Shown: piece after piece, positions 25,206-34,489 of the stretch
How positions within the stretch are numbered: the first letter of the stretch is position 1
How the letters are laid out: each line of letters opens with the position of its first letter
Assembly: GCF_042660675.1 (NCBI RefSeq)
Contig: NZ_JBHSUL010000034.1
Location: 62,001 to 126,000, forward strand
Length of the DNA: 64,000 nt
Reading direction: 5' to 3'
Source of the DNA: Marinilactibacillus sp042660675
GTDB lineage: Bacteria > Bacillota > Bacilli > Lactobacillales > Carnobacteriaceae_A
Translations under genes and position numbers: made by a program
Notes under the pieces: generated by a model
Databases searched by the model: none
Told to the model about the DNA's origin: nothing
What the model saw: only the letters and a program-made list of their open reading frames with translations

Positions 25206-26153
25206 TCAAGTGTTTTCAAAAGTGATTTCATCAATCCATTTTTTCATTCTGATCTTTTCATCTGATCTGTTTGATTCAGTAAATTTAACAGATTCTTCGA
25301 AAGCATAACGGTCCACATAAATATCAACCCAACCTTTAACATCTTCAACGATTGTATCAATCATTGGATATAACCTTAAAAGATGTCGATTAAGTTCCGG
25401 TTTGATCATCATCATTAAGCTAGGATCTTTTTCAAGAACGTTCTCAAGCTCTAAGTTCAAGCTTTCAATCAGCGGATTTTGGTCAAATTCTTCCATGGTA
25501 TTCGGATTCACCGTGACTTCATGGTCTAATACATTCAATGTGACGCTCGCTTCGTATCTACTCTGAATCAATCGCTGTAAAAACAAAGCCTTGATGTGTT
25601 CGTCTATAAAAGGATTGCCAAACAAACTATTCACAATGCCAGATAATTCTTTGTTTTCGATGATTACAGACTCTCCAATTAAATTTAGCTGTTCCTCTAT
25701 AGTAAATTCTGAAAAGGCGTATAGCTTTTTCAGTACTTCTAATTTTCGAACGTTTATTTTTTCTTCCTCAATAAGAAGTGCTTCATCCAGTTGTTCTCTT
25801 AAATTCGTTCTCTCTGATTCCATTAAAGAATCTACTTGATTCAACTGTTTAAGAAACTTTTCAGCTTCATTTAATTGGTTAGTTTTGATCAGAAGAAACA
25901 TAAATAGCGATCCATACTCGGGGTCTTGCGTATATTGTTCTTCGAAATCTGCTGTCATATCATATGCTTCATCATACTTTTCCGCTTGTATCAGAATGGT
26001 TACGTACAGTAAATTTCCCTCAATTTCTCTTTTTAGTTCATATGCCCGTCTGATGGCTTCTAATGCTTTAGGTAACTCATTAAGTTTTAGATGGTTTTCT
26101 GCTTTTAAAAGATACCGCTCATAGTTTTTTGGAAACTCTATTTTCTCACCAAT
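25206..26153 (-). CDS. Tetratricopeptide-repeat protein, probable AUU start
   Basis: Helical TPR-like protein of unknown function. The reading frame continues upstream of the first ATG (25956-25958), with clear TPR helices: NYERYLLKAENHLKLNELP, then KALEAIRRAYELKREIEG and NLLYVTILIQAEKYDEAYD. This upstream part has no ATG, GTG or TTG. The only codon correctly spaced from the ribosome site AAGGGA is ATT at 26151-26153, giving 315 residues, and the promoter at 26180-26207 would start RNA about 20 bases before it. The ATG at 25958 lacks a ribosome site. The extension is well supported; the AUU start itself is inference. Later residues are charged and helical. Confidence 0.72.
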   Translation of the reverse strand: MGEKIEFPKNYERYLLKAENHLKLNELPKALEAIRRAYELKREIEGNLLYVTILIQAEKYDEAYDMTADFEEQYTQDPEYGSLFMFLLIKTNQLNEAEKFLKQLNQVDSLMESERTNLREQLDEALLIEEEKINVRKLEVLKKLYAFSEFTIEEQLNLIGESVIIENKELSGIVNSLFGNPFIDEHIKALFLQRLIQSRYEASVTLNVLDHEVTVNPNTMEEFDQNPLIESLNLELENVLEKDPSLMMMIKPELNRHLLRLYPMIDTIVEDVKGWVDIYVDRYAFEESVKFTESNRSDEKIRMKKWIDEITFENT

Positions 26154-26179
26154 AGGCTATCCCTTCTTTCTGTTCCTTT

Positions 26180-26207
26180 ATTATAATGAGAATAAGCTAT
26201 TTCTCAA
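26180..26207 (-). promoter_or_regulatory. Sigma-A promoter of the TPR gene
   Basis: Minus strand: -35 TTGAGA (26202-26207), 16-bp spacer, -10 TATAAT (26180-26185). It abuts the accA terminator. Confidence 0.68.
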
Positions 26208-26209
26208 AT

Positions 26210-26248
26210 AAAAAAATAAACCAATGAGTTTTGAATACTCATCGGTTT
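26210..26248 (-). terminator. Terminator of the fatty-acid operon (after accA)
   Basis: Minus strand stem AAACCGATGAGT / ACTCATTGGTTT (one G-U pair), 7-base loop, followed by A and a T run. Confidence 0.88.
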
Positions 26249-26261
26249 AAACGAACGCTTA

Positions 26262-27044
26262 TTAAAATTTTCTGAAACGTTCATATCTTTTTTGGATCAA
26301 TTCATCTGTTGGTAATTTAGATAACGTTGCAAGCTCTTTTATGATATCTTCCTTCATAGACGCTAATACGTGGCTACTTTCTATCTTACCATGATCATCA
26401 TTTTCATAAACAATTCGATCAATTACGCCTAATTCCAGTAAATCATATGAAGTCAGCTTCATGATTTCAGCTGCCTCACCAGAACGTTTCGAATCTTTCC
26501 AAAGAATTGATGCAAAACCTTCTGGAGATAAAATAGAATAAATAGAAAATTCCATCATCCAAACTTGATCTCCAGCTGCTAAAGCGAGTGCACCACCACT
26601 ACCACCTTCACCGATAATAACCGATAAAATAGGTACTGAAAGATTACTCATTTCAAGAAGATTTCTAGCTAGCGCTTCGCCTTGACCTCTTTCTTCAGCT
26701 TCTACACCACAGTATGCTCCTGAAGTATTGACGAATGTCACTATCGGTCTATTAAACTTCTCAGCTTGTTTCATCAGTCTAAGAGATTTTCTATACCCCT
26801 CAGGATGTGGAGAACCGAAGTTTCTTTTCATATTTTCTTCAAGATCGTGACCTTTTTGATTACCGATAACCGTTACGGGTTGTCCGTTTAACATCCCGAT
26901 CCCACCAACGATTGCAGTATCATCTTTATAGGAGCGATCCCCATGAAGTTCTACAAAGTCGTCAAATATCGCTTCAATCAATTCAGTCGTAGTGATGCGG
27001 TCTGTTTGTCTAGCAATGGATACGATATCTATTGCCTCTGCCAT
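26262..27044 (-). CDS. accA: Acetyl-CoA carboxylase carboxyltransferase subunit alpha
   Basis: With AccD, moves the carboxyl group from biotin to acetyl-CoA, forming malonyl-CoA. Marks: GDRSYKDDTAIVGGIGML, QKGHDLEENMKRNFGSPHPEGYRKSLRLM and the oxyanion/CoA loop IIGEGGSGGALALAAGDQVWMME. I start at the ATG 27042-27044 (MAEAIDIV), preceded by AGGTGG; a GTG 13 codons upstream is in frame but unsupported. At 260 residues it is the short form typical of Lactobacillales. Last gene of the operon. Confidence 0.95.
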   Translation of the reverse strand: MAEAIDIVSIARQTDRITTTELIEAIFDDFVELHGDRSYKDDTAIVGGIGMLNGQPVTVIGNQKGHDLEENMKRNFGSPHPEGYRKSLRLMKQAEKFNRPIVTFVNTSGAYCGVEAEERGQGEALARNLLEMSNLSVPILSVIIGEGGSGGALALAAGDQVWMMEFSIYSILSPEGFASILWKDSKRSGEAAEIMKLTSYDLLELGVIDRIVYENDDHGKIESSHVLASMKEDIIKELATLSKLPTDELIQKRYERFRKF

Positions 27045-27111
27045 GTGACCACCTCTTTTTCTTAAATATATACTCTCTTGCACTCGAATCGATCGTTTAC
27101 AAAAACTACGT

Positions 27112-27966
27112 TCAACGAGTTAAAGGTAAATGCATGTTCAATAGTTTACCAATCATATCTCTTAGCTCTTTACGCGGTACAATATGATCGACAAATCCAT
27201 TTTCCAGCACTTTCTCAGCTGATTGAAAGTCATCAGGCACAGACTCTTTAATTGTCTGCTCAATCACTCTTCTACCAGCAAAACCAATCAAAGCGCCTGG
27301 TTCAGCTAGAATAATGTCACCTTGCATTGCAAAACTAGCTGTTACGCCACCTGTTGTTGGATCTGTTAGCACAGTTAAGTACAACAATCCTTTATCTGAA
27401 TGATTCTTAACTGCAGCACTCGTTTTAGCCATTTGCATCAGAGATAAAATTCCTTCTTGCATTCTAGCTCCACCTGATGCCGTAAACAAAACGACAGGTA
27501 ACTGTTCTTTTGTTGCTTTTTCAAACAAACGTGTGACTTTCTCACCAACAGCCTGACCCATGCTTCCCATAATAAAATTAGAATCCATAATACCGATTGC
27601 TAATTTATGATCACTGATTTTAGCCTCGCCAGTCAAAATCGCTTCTCTTAATCCTGAATTGATTTGAGCTTTCTTCAGTTTTTCATCATAACCTGGGAAA
27701 TTAAGTGGATCTGTCGATACGACATCTTCATCCCACTCCACAAAAGTACCTTCATCAATTGTCAGGTTTACTCGCTCCTGCGCACTGATTCTAAAAGCAT
27801 ACTGACAGTTAGGACAAATTCTTTCGTTTCCTAAATCCTTTGAATAGATGGATTGTTTGCAGTTAGGACATTTGACGAACATACCATCAGGAACAAAAGG
27901 CGCTCTTTCAGAGTCCTGTGTTGCTTTTTGTATAGAAATGTAAGGACGCTTTTTAAAAAGGCGCAT
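27112..27966 (-). CDS. accD: Acetyl-CoA carboxylase carboxyltransferase subunit beta
   Basis: Beta half of carboxyltransferase. The N-terminal C4 zinc ribbon is visible (Cys33, Cys36, Cys51, Cys54 in VKCPNC...ICPNC), followed by the crotonase-like core with LFTASGGARMQEGILSLMQMAKTSAAV and VLTDPTTGGVTASFAMQGD. 284 residues. It starts two bases after the accC stop with GAGGAGGG upstream, and accA follows. Confidence 0.96.
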   Translation of the reverse strand: MRLFKKRPYISIQKATQDSERAPFVPDGMFVKCPNCKQSIYSKDLGNERICPNCQYAFRISAQERVNLTIDEGTFVEWDEDVVSTDPLNFPGYDEKLKKAQINSGLREAILTGEAKISDHKLAIGIMDSNFIMGSMGQAVGEKVTRLFEKATKEQLPVVLFTASGGARMQEGILSLMQMAKTSAAVKNHSDKGLLYLTVLTDPTTGGVTASFAMQGDIILAEPGALIGFAGRRVIEQTIKESVPDDFQSAEKVLENGFVDHIVPRKELRDMIGKLLNMHLPLTR

Positions 27967-27968
27967 AC

Positions 27969-29342
27969 TTATCCCTCCTCTAACTCATTCTGCCATTTAG
28001 GAATAAAACTTTTCTCAAGATACTCTGTATCATACTTACCACTTAAAAATGTTTCGTCATCAAGCAGATCAAGCTGGAATTGTAAATTGGTCTGTATCCC
28101 CTCGACGATCATTTCTTTTAACGCTCTTTTCATCTTAGCAATGGCAATTTCTCTCGTCTTACCGTGCGTAATGACTTTAGCAATCATAGCATCATAATAA
28201 GGTGGAATCTCTCCACCAGCAAATAATGCAGTGTCAACTCTTAACCCATTTCCTCCAGAAGGGAGATTCAAGTAGCTTATAACCCCTGGTGAGGGTGCAA
28301 AGTTGAAAGCAGGATTTTCAGCGTTGATTCGGCACTCTAGTGCATGACCACTTAACTGAAGTGTATTTTGATCTATTGACAAAGGTTCGTTATTCGCTAT
28401 TTTTATCTGTTCTTGAACGATATCGAAATTTGAGATCATTTCGGTAATCGGGTGTTCTACTTGGATTCTAGTATTCATTTCCATGAAATAAAAAGCTCCG
28501 TTATCATCCATTAAAAACTCTACTGTTCCAGCATTTTTGTACCCTACGTATTCAGCAGCTCTTACTGCCGCAGCGCCAATTTCTTCTCTTTGTTCTTCTG
28601 ACAGTACATGAGAAGGTGCTTCTTCAAGAATTTTCTGGTGGTTACGTTGCATGGAACAATCTCTTTCACCAATGTGAATTACATGACCATGATGGTCACC
28701 AAGTAACTGAATCTCAATATGTTTAGCAGGAGAAATGATTTTTTCCATATACATACGGTCATCACCAAAGGCAGCTTTCGCTTCGGATTTAGCATGATTG
28801 AATGCTTGAATCAATTGTGCTTCGGATTCAACAACGCGCATACCTTTTCCGCCACCGCCAGCTACCGCTTTTACGATAACAGGATATCCAATCTTTTCTG
28901 CTGTTTCAAGCACTTCTTCATCAGTGACTAAGAAACCATCACTACCAGGTACGATCGGTACATTTGCTTTACGCATCATTTCACGCGCATTTGCCTTGTT
29001 CCCCATCTGATCGATGGTTTCTTTATCAGGGCCAATAAAAACAATATTGACCTCTTCACACATTGCAGCGAAGGTACTATTTTCAGAAAGAAATCCAAAC
29101 CCTGGGTGAATGGCTTGTGCTCCAGTAATCACAGCAGCACTTAAAATATTTTGCATATTCAAGTAAGAGTCGCTTGCTTTAGCTGGTCCGATACAAACTG
29201 CTTCATCCGCAAGTTGCATGTGTAGTGCATCTTCATCTGCTTCTGAATAAACAGCAACTGTTTGAATACCCATTTCTTGACAGGCTCTGATAATTCGAAC
29301 GGCTATTTCTCCTCGATTGGCAATCAATATCTTTTGAAACAT
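27969..29342 (-). CDS. accC: Acetyl-CoA carboxylase biotin carboxylase subunit
   Basis: ATP-grasp enzyme carboxylating the biotin on AccB. The 457-residue protein has MFQKILIANRGEIAVRIIRAC, the glycine-rich ATP loop VKAVAGGGGKGMRVV, the metal/catalytic segment FYFMEMNTRIQVEHPITEMI and GHALECRINAE. It is fourth from the 3' end of the fab-acc operon. Confidence 0.97.
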   Translation of the reverse strand: MFQKILIANRGEIAVRIIRACQEMGIQTVAVYSEADEDALHMQLADEAVCIGPAKASDSYLNMQNILSAAVITGAQAIHPGFGFLSENSTFAAMCEEVNIVFIGPDKETIDQMGNKANAREMMRKANVPIVPGSDGFLVTDEEVLETAEKIGYPVIVKAVAGGGGKGMRVVESEAQLIQAFNHAKSEAKAAFGDDRMYMEKIISPAKHIEIQLLGDHHGHVIHIGERDCSMQRNHQKILEEAPSHVLSEEQREEIGAAAVRAAEYVGYKNAGTVEFLMDDNGAFYFMEMNTRIQVEHPITEMISNFDIVQEQIKIANNEPLSIDQNTLQLSGHALECRINAENPAFNFAPSPGVISYLNLPSGGNGLRVDTALFAGGEIPPYYDAMIAKVITHGKTREIAIAKMKRALKEMIVEGIQTNLQFQLDLLDDETFLSGKYDTEYLEKSFIPKWQNELEEG

Positions 29343-29415
29343 TATATGACCTTCCTTAAAATCAAAATTGTAAATCTATATAGAATAGATTGTAAGGTGT
29401 TTTAAAACAAAGTTT

Positions 29416-29847
29416 TTAACGGCCAATAATGAACGTCATTTCAACTTCACAAACTTTTTTCCCATCAACATATGCGACACCTTTTCCGATACCAGCATAT
29501 TCTTTAAGCTTAACGATGTCTACTTTTAATTCCAAAATATCACCTGGAACAACTTTTTTTCTAAATTTAACTTTGTTTAGTCCACCTAAATACGCTGTTT
29601 GCCCTTTGAATTGATCCAATTTCAGTAAAGGAATCGATCCAGCTTGAGCTAGACTCTCAACAATTAAGACACCTGGCATTACAGGTTCGCCAGGGAAATG
29701 TCCTTGGAAAAATTCTTCATTGATTGTAACATTTTTGATCGCTGTAACGTGTTCACCAGGAATCATTTCAGTTACTTTATCAATAAAGTAAATTGGATAA
29801 CGGTTTGGAATTAGTTCTTGGATTTCTTTGATGTTCATAGTAGTCAT
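29416..29847 (-). CDS. fabZ: 3-hydroxyacyl-ACP dehydratase FabZ
   Basis: Dehydrates 3-hydroxyacyl-ACP. The 143-residue hot-dog protein has IPNRYPIYFIDKV, the catalytic His50 in FQGHFPGEPVMPGVLIVESLAQ and a Glu in the same helix. AGGAG lies nine bases before the first ATG; a second ATG three codons in is less likely. It lies between accB and accC, the standard Lactobacillales position. No fabM/fabN-type isomerase lies alongside. Confidence 0.95.
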   Translation of the reverse strand: MTTMNIKEIQELIPNRYPIYFIDKVTEMIPGEHVTAIKNVTINEEFFQGHFPGEPVMPGVLIVESLAQAGSIPLLKLDQFKGQTAYLGGLNKVKFRKKVVPGDILELKVDIVKLKEYAGIGKGVAYVDGKKVCEVEMTFIIGR

Positions 29848-29900
29848 TTTTAAATGCTCCTCGAATAGTTAGTTTGGATTGTTTTTTTACATAATTGTGT

Positions 29901-30389
29901 TTATTTTACGTCTTTAATTTGAACGAGCGGTTGCCCAAATTCGATTGGCTGACCATCTTCAACTAATACTTTGTGGACTGTCCCACTGACATCACTTTTA
30001 ATTTCATTCATGACTTTCATTGCTTCAATAATGACTAAAGGCTGACCTTTTTCGATAACATCTCCAGCCTTAACAAAAGCAGGCTTGTCTGGAGAAGAAG
30101 CAAGATAGGAAGTTCCCACGATAGGGGCTGTCACTTCATGAACGCCTTCTAAATCTTCACTGACTGGTGTAACTTCTTCTTTGACTGTCGAAACCATGTC
30201 AGTCGCGTTTGAAGCGTTGCTCACTGGTTTAGGCGCAACAACTTCTGATGGTCGCGGCGCTTCATTAGAAACAGCTGCTGTATCATTCTTACTCATTTTG
30301 ATGGATACCGCTTCATTCGATAATTCAAAGATTTTCAAACTTGAAGCATCTATTTTTTCAATAAGTTCCTTGATTTGTCCAAAGTCCAT
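29901..30389 (-). CDS. accB: Biotin carboxyl carrier protein
   Basis: Carries biotin between AccC and the carboxyltransferase. The 162-residue protein has a coiled N-terminus, a flexible Pro/Ala/Val linker (about 40-85) and a C-terminal biotinyl domain with Lys125 in EAMKVMNEI. The start is three bases after the fabF stop. Confidence 0.96.
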   Translation of the reverse strand: MDFGQIKELIEKIDASSLKIFELSNEAVSIKMSKNDTAAVSNEAPRPSEVVAPKPVSNASNATDMVSTVKEEVTPVSEDLEGVHEVTAPIVGTSYLASSPDKPAFVKAGDVIEKGQPLVIIEAMKVMNEIKSDVSGTVHKVLVEDGQPIEFGQPLVQIKDVK

Positions 30390-30392
30390 GTG

Positions 30393-31634
30393 TTAAGCAT
30401 CCTCCCATTTTTTGAAACAAGTAACTGCATTATGCCCTCCGAAGCCTAATGAGTTATTTAAAGCATACATGATTTCTTTTTGTCTTGCTTCTTTGGGAAT
30501 ATAATCTAGATCACAATCTTCATCTGCTGTTTCAAGACCGATTGTTGGAGGAAGGATACCTTCTTGCAATGCTTTAATACAAGCTACTGCTTCAATGGCT
30601 CCTGCTCCACCTAAAAGGTGACCTGTACTACCTTTTGTACTTGAAATCGGTACATTGTATGCTACTTCTTCTCCAAGAGCTCTCTTGAGTGCTACTGTTT
30701 CAGAAGAATCATTTGCAGGGGTAGATGTTCCGTGAGCATTGATATATCCTACTTGAGCAGGCTCAATATTGGCTTCTTTCATTGCTTGAATCATCGCATT
30801 AGCAGCGCCTTCACCAGTTGGTGTCGGAGCAGTCATGTGATAACTATCTCCAGTTGCACCATAACCTACGATTTCAGCATAGATTTTTGCGCCACGTTCT
30901 TGAGCGCTCTCTAGACTTTCAAGCAAGAGTACCGCAGCACCTTCACCCATAACAAAGCCTTGACGATCTTTATCAAATGGCATTGAAGCTCTATCTGGAT
31001 CTTCAGCATTTGATAAGGCAGTTAAGGCAGCAAACCCTGACATTCCGATTTCGTTGATACTTGCTTCAGCACCACCCGCAAGCATATAATCTGCGTAGCC
31101 ATGTTTGATATTTCTAAAGGCTTCGCCAATAGAGTTGTTACCAGAAGCACATGCTGTAACAATGGATAAGTTTGGTCCTTTGGCACCAGTAGCAATTGAA
31201 ATATTTCCTGCTACCATGTTACCAATCGCCATCGGTACGAAGAAAGGTGCTACACGGTCTAAACCTTTTTCATGCATTTTAATGATTTGACTTTGCATCG
31301 CGTTTAATCCACCGATACCAGATCCTACCATTACACCAAGACGACTTGCATCAATAGAATCAACGTCTAACTTAGAATCTTCCATAGCTTCAAGCGCTGC
31401 TACAACACCATACTGAGAAAATACATCCATTCTTTTAGCAAGTTTGCCATCCATTCTCTCTTTTGCAACAAAATCTTTAACTTCTCCTGCTACATGAACA
31501 TTAATAGGCGTTCCATCAAATTTAGTTAATGGACCAATTCCGTTTTTACCTGTCTTTAACCCATCCCAAAAATCATTTGCATTATTTCCTAAAGGTGTCA
31601 CGGCTCCTAGGCCAGTTATAACTACTCTACGCAT
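30393..31634 (-). CDS. fabF: 3-oxoacyl-ACP synthase II
   Basis: Elongating condensing enzyme. The 413-residue thiolase-fold protein has MRRVVITGLGAVTPLG, the nucleophile Cys162 in SIVTACASGNNSIGEAFR, and the two active-site His in NAHGTSTPAND and KGSTGHLLGGAGAIE. It lies between fabG and accB. Confidence 0.97.
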   Translation of the reverse strand: MRRVVITGLGAVTPLGNNANDFWDGLKTGKNGIGPLTKFDGTPINVHVAGEVKDFVAKERMDGKLAKRMDVFSQYGVVAALEAMEDSKLDVDSIDASRLGVMVGSGIGGLNAMQSQIIKMHEKGLDRVAPFFVPMAIGNMVAGNISIATGAKGPNLSIVTACASGNNSIGEAFRNIKHGYADYMLAGGAEASINEIGMSGFAALTALSNAEDPDRASMPFDKDRQGFVMGEGAAVLLLESLESAQERGAKIYAEIVGYGATGDSYHMTAPTPTGEGAANAMIQAMKEANIEPAQVGYINAHGTSTPANDSSETVALKRALGEEVAYNVPISSTKGSTGHLLGGAGAIEAVACIKALQEGILPPTIGLETADEDCDLDYIPKEARQKEIMYALNNSLGFGGHNAVTCFKKWEDA

Positions 31635-31650
31635 TTTAATATCCTCCTAA

Positions 31651-32388
31651 TTATCCGTTCATTACCATTCCGCCATCAACATTAATGACTTGCCCGGTAA
31701 TATAGTTTTGTTTACTTAAGAACAAAGCAGCTTCTGCCACTTCTTCCGGTTGACCCAATCTTTGTAATGGGATTTGAGTCATAATGGTATCTTTGACTGT
31801 GTCTGCTAATACATCTGTCATATCAGATTCGACAAATCCTGGAGCGATTGCATTTACTGTAATCCCTCTTGGAGCTAATTCTCTAGCCACAGATTTAGTG
31901 AAACCAATGATTCCAGCTTTACTTGCAGCATAATTGGCTTGTCCAGCATTCCCTGTTTGTCCAACAACACTCGCTAGATTGATAATGCTTCCGCTTTTTT
32001 GCTTAAGCATAAACCTTGAAGCCGCTTTGGTTGTATAGAATGTACCTTTTAAGTTGATATCAATCGTCTGATCGAACTCTTCTTCGGTCATTCTTAATAG
32101 TAGATTGTCTCTCGTGATCCCAGCATTATTCACTAAAACATCCACACTACCAAATTTTTTCTTCGTATCCTTTATTAACTTTGTTGCAAACTCTGGATCA
32201 CTGATGTCTCCAGCACAAGCGAAAATCTCTCCACCGAATGCACTTAACTCAGAAATTTGTTCTTCTGAAATTTCTTTACGACCGTTCAATACAATATTGT
32301 GGCCTTCTTTAGCAAAAGCATAAGCAATAGCTTTTCCAATGCCTCGTGAACTTCCTGTAACGATAACCGTTTTAATCTTATCTACCAC
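31651..32388 (-). CDS. fabG: 3-oxoacyl-ACP reductase
   Basis: NADPH-dependent reductase of fatty-acid elongation. The 245-residue SDR has VIVTGSSRGIGKAIAYAFA, NNAGITRDNLLLRM, the catalytic Ser and YxxxK in NLASVVGQTGNAGQANYAASKAG, and ends VINVDGGMVMNG as FabG proteins do. 16 bases upstream of fabF. Confidence 0.97.
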   Translation of the reverse strand: MVDKIKTVIVTGSSRGIGKAIAYAFAKEGHNIVLNGRKEISEEQISELSAFGGEIFACAGDISDPEFATKLIKDTKKKFGSVDVLVNNAGITRDNLLLRMTEEEFDQTIDINLKGTFYTTKAASRFMLKQKSGSIINLASVVGQTGNAGQANYAASKAGIIGFTKSVARELAPRGITVNAIAPGFVESDMTDVLADTVKDTIMTQIPLQRLGQPEEVAEAALFLSKQNYITGQVINVDGGMVMNG

Positions 32389-32406
32389 TTTTTCACCTCT
32401 AATTAT

Positions 32407-33342
32407 TTAATTGGTATGCGCAAGCGCTTCAATTGCTTTATGCAATTGCTTGTCATTCTCTACATTCATAACAGAAACACTACGGTCTATTTTTTTAACA
32501 AATGTTTTCAACGTTTTGCCCGGTCCTAATTCTACAAAAGTATCCGCTCCGTCTTTGATCATCTGACGAATCATCTGTTCAAACCTTACAGGAGACATTA
32601 CTTGTTGAACTAGTGTCGGTATAACTTCGTCTATATTTTCATAAGCTCTCGCATTCGTATTGCTGTATACAGGATAGAGACATTCTTTTGTTCTAATATT
32701 TTTTAGCTCTACTTCCAAATTTTTCGCTGCGGGCTCAAGTAATTTTGTGTGGAAAGGGCCACTTACGTTAAGCGGAATCACTTTTTTAGCACCTGCCTCT
32801 TCAAGCTCTTTAATGGCTTGAGTGACACCAGCTTGTATTCCAGCTACAACAATTTGACCTGGCATATTATAATTTGCTACTTGCACATAATGCGTCTCAC
32901 TGATCTCGTCACATATTTTTTCAACGACTTCAGATTCTAATCCCATAACTGCGGCCATTGCGCCTACACCTTCTGGGACGGCTTCGTCCATAAACTGTCC
33001 TCTTTTATGAACAAGCTTTACTGCATCTTCAAATGTAAAAACCTCTGAGGAAACCAGTGCAGTATACTCACCTAAACTCAATCCAGCTACCATATCGGGT
33101 TTGATTCCGGCTTCTTGCATCAATTGTTCAATCGCATGACTTAACGTTAAAATGGCTGGCTGCGTCAATGGTGTCCAATGTAATTTCTCATTCTGATTAA
33201 AAGCTAATTCAGCTATATCTATCGAAAGTGCTTCACTTGCCTTATCAAACGTTTGCTTTACACTTCCATATTGATCATATAATTCTTTACCCATACCATC
33301 GTATTGAGCGCCTTGCCCGCTAAATAAAAATGCTGTAGACAT
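32407..33342 (-). CDS. fabD: Malonyl-CoA:ACP transacylase
   Basis: Loads malonyl onto ACP. The 311-residue protein has FLFSGQGAQYDGMGKELY, the nucleophile Ser89 in VAGLSLGEYTALV, the substrate Arg in LVHKRGQFMDEAVPEG, and the catalytic His in NVSGPFHTKLL. AAAGGA precedes the ATG. A 168-base gap with a long hairpin separates it from fabK. Confidence 0.96.
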   Translation of the reverse strand: MSTAFLFSGQGAQYDGMGKELYDQYGSVKQTFDKASEALSIDIAELAFNQNEKLHWTPLTQPAILTLSHAIEQLMQEAGIKPDMVAGLSLGEYTALVSSEVFTFEDAVKLVHKRGQFMDEAVPEGVGAMAAVMGLESEVVEKICDEISETHYVQVANYNMPGQIVVAGIQAGVTQAIKELEEAGAKKVIPLNVSGPFHTKLLEPAAKNLEVELKNIRTKECLYPVYSNTNARAYENIDEVIPTLVQQVMSPVRFEQMIRQMIKDGADTFVELGPGKTLKTFVKKIDRSVSVMNVENDKQLHKAIEALAHTN

Positions 33343-33383
33343 ATTATAGATATCCTTTCTACTACAAAGCTTTATCGTTCTTT

Positions 33384-33409
33384 TGTTGATTATTTCAAGG
33401 GAATGTCAA
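33384..33409 (-). promoter_or_regulatory. Possible internal regulatory site before fabD (weak)
   Basis: A degenerate FabT-like dyad (TTGATTATTTCAA at 33386-33398, spacing unlike the twin boxes before fabT) lies beside a TTGACA that would be a good -35 (33404-33409), but no matching -10 is visible. Confidence 0.25.
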
Positions 33410-33464
33410 AAATAAGAAAGCGATGATTAGCGCTTATGTACAATTTACATTCCCCTTATAATCA

Positions 33465-33508
33465 AAAGACCGCTATACTTTGATTTTTTCAAAGTATAGA
33501 TGGCCTTT
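33465..33508 (-). terminator. Long hairpin between fabK and fabD (partial terminator or processing site)
   Basis: CTATACTTTG / CAAAGTATAG perfect 10-bp stem (33473-33482 with 33490-33499), extended after an internal loop by AAAAGGCC / GGTCTTTT. The minus strand ends in TCTTTTG. As fabD onward must still be expressed, read-through or an internal promoter is implied. Confidence 0.7.
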
Positions 33509-33510
33509 TT

Positions 33511-34464
33511 TTATGCAAATACTACTGGATTAGAGGTTAACTCTTTGTATTCTTGCATGAGTTCTTCTACAATTTCTTTACACGATTGTTCTTTATTAAC
33601 TAGTCCAGCACTCTGTCCTGCCATAAATGAACCTGTATCCTTATCCCCTTCAACAACTGCTCGTCTCAGTGCGCCTTTTCCTAATTCTTCTAGCCTAGAA
33701 AAATCTGGATTTTCGTCACTTGTGATTTCTTTTTCAACTTGCAGATACTCTCGTGTTAGTTTATTTCTTAACACTCGAACTGGGTGTCCGGTAATTAGGC
33801 CCGTAACAACGGTGTCAATATCTCTAGCCTTTATGACTCTTTTCTTGAAGTTCTCATGGGCGATGCTTTCAGTAGCTACAACAAACCTAGTACCTAGCTG
33901 TACAGCTGAAGCTCCTAACATGATGGCAGCTGCAACACCTCTTCCGTCTGCAATACCACCTGCAGCGATTACAGGAATCGAAACTGCATCAACCACTTGA
34001 GGAACAAGTGTCATAGTTGTAGATTTACCGATATGTCCACCGGCCTCCATTCCTTCGCAGATAATTGCGTCTGCGCCGTCATTTTGCATTCGTTTTGCAA
34101 GAGCAACCGAAGCGACAACAGGAATGACCACGATACCAGCTTCTTTGAACTTCTTCATGTATTTACCCGGACTTCCCGCACCTGTAGAAATAACTTTAAC
34201 TTTTTCTTGGCAAACCACTTCAACCACTTCATCAACATAAGGCGATAGAAGAAGAACGTTCACTCCAAAAGGTTTATCTGTCATTTCTTTAGTTTCACGG
34301 ATCAGTTTGCGTACGAATTCTCCCGGCTCATGACCAGCCCCTATCATGCCTAATCCACCAGCATTGGAGACACCAGCCGCTAAGCTAGGTGTTCCTACCC
34401 ATGACATTGCTCCTTGAATAATAGGATAGTTAATTCCAATTTTTTCCATTAGTGCCTGACTCAT
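33511..34464 (-). CDS. fabK: Enoyl-ACP reductase II (FMN-dependent)
   Basis: Final reduction step of elongation in streptococci and relatives, in place of FabI. The 317-residue nitronate-monooxygenase-fold protein has INYPIIQGAMSWVGTPSLAAGVSNAGGLGMIG, ICEGMEAGGHIG with the active-site His, VIAAGGIADGRG and LGASAVQLGTRF. It lies between acpP and fabD; no fabI is in the operon. Confidence 0.95.
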   Translation of the reverse strand: MSQALMEKIGINYPIIQGAMSWVGTPSLAAGVSNAGGLGMIGAGHEPGEFVRKLIRETKEMTDKPFGVNVLLLSPYVDEVVEVVCQEKVKVISTGAGSPGKYMKKFKEAGIVVIPVVASVALAKRMQNDGADAIICEGMEAGGHIGKSTTMTLVPQVVDAVSIPVIAAGGIADGRGVAAAIMLGASAVQLGTRFVVATESIAHENFKKRVIKARDIDTVVTGLITGHPVRVLRNKLTREYLQVEKEITSDENPDFSRLEELGKGALRRAVVEGDKDTGSFMAGQSAGLVNKEQSCKEIVEELMQEYKELTSNPVVFA

Positions 34465-34489
34465 ATAGGAGCTCCCTTCTAAATATTAA

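Noticed and set aside
26101..26152. TTG or GTG as start of the TPR gene
   Set aside because: Careful frame counting shows both are out of frame and run into TAG within four codons.
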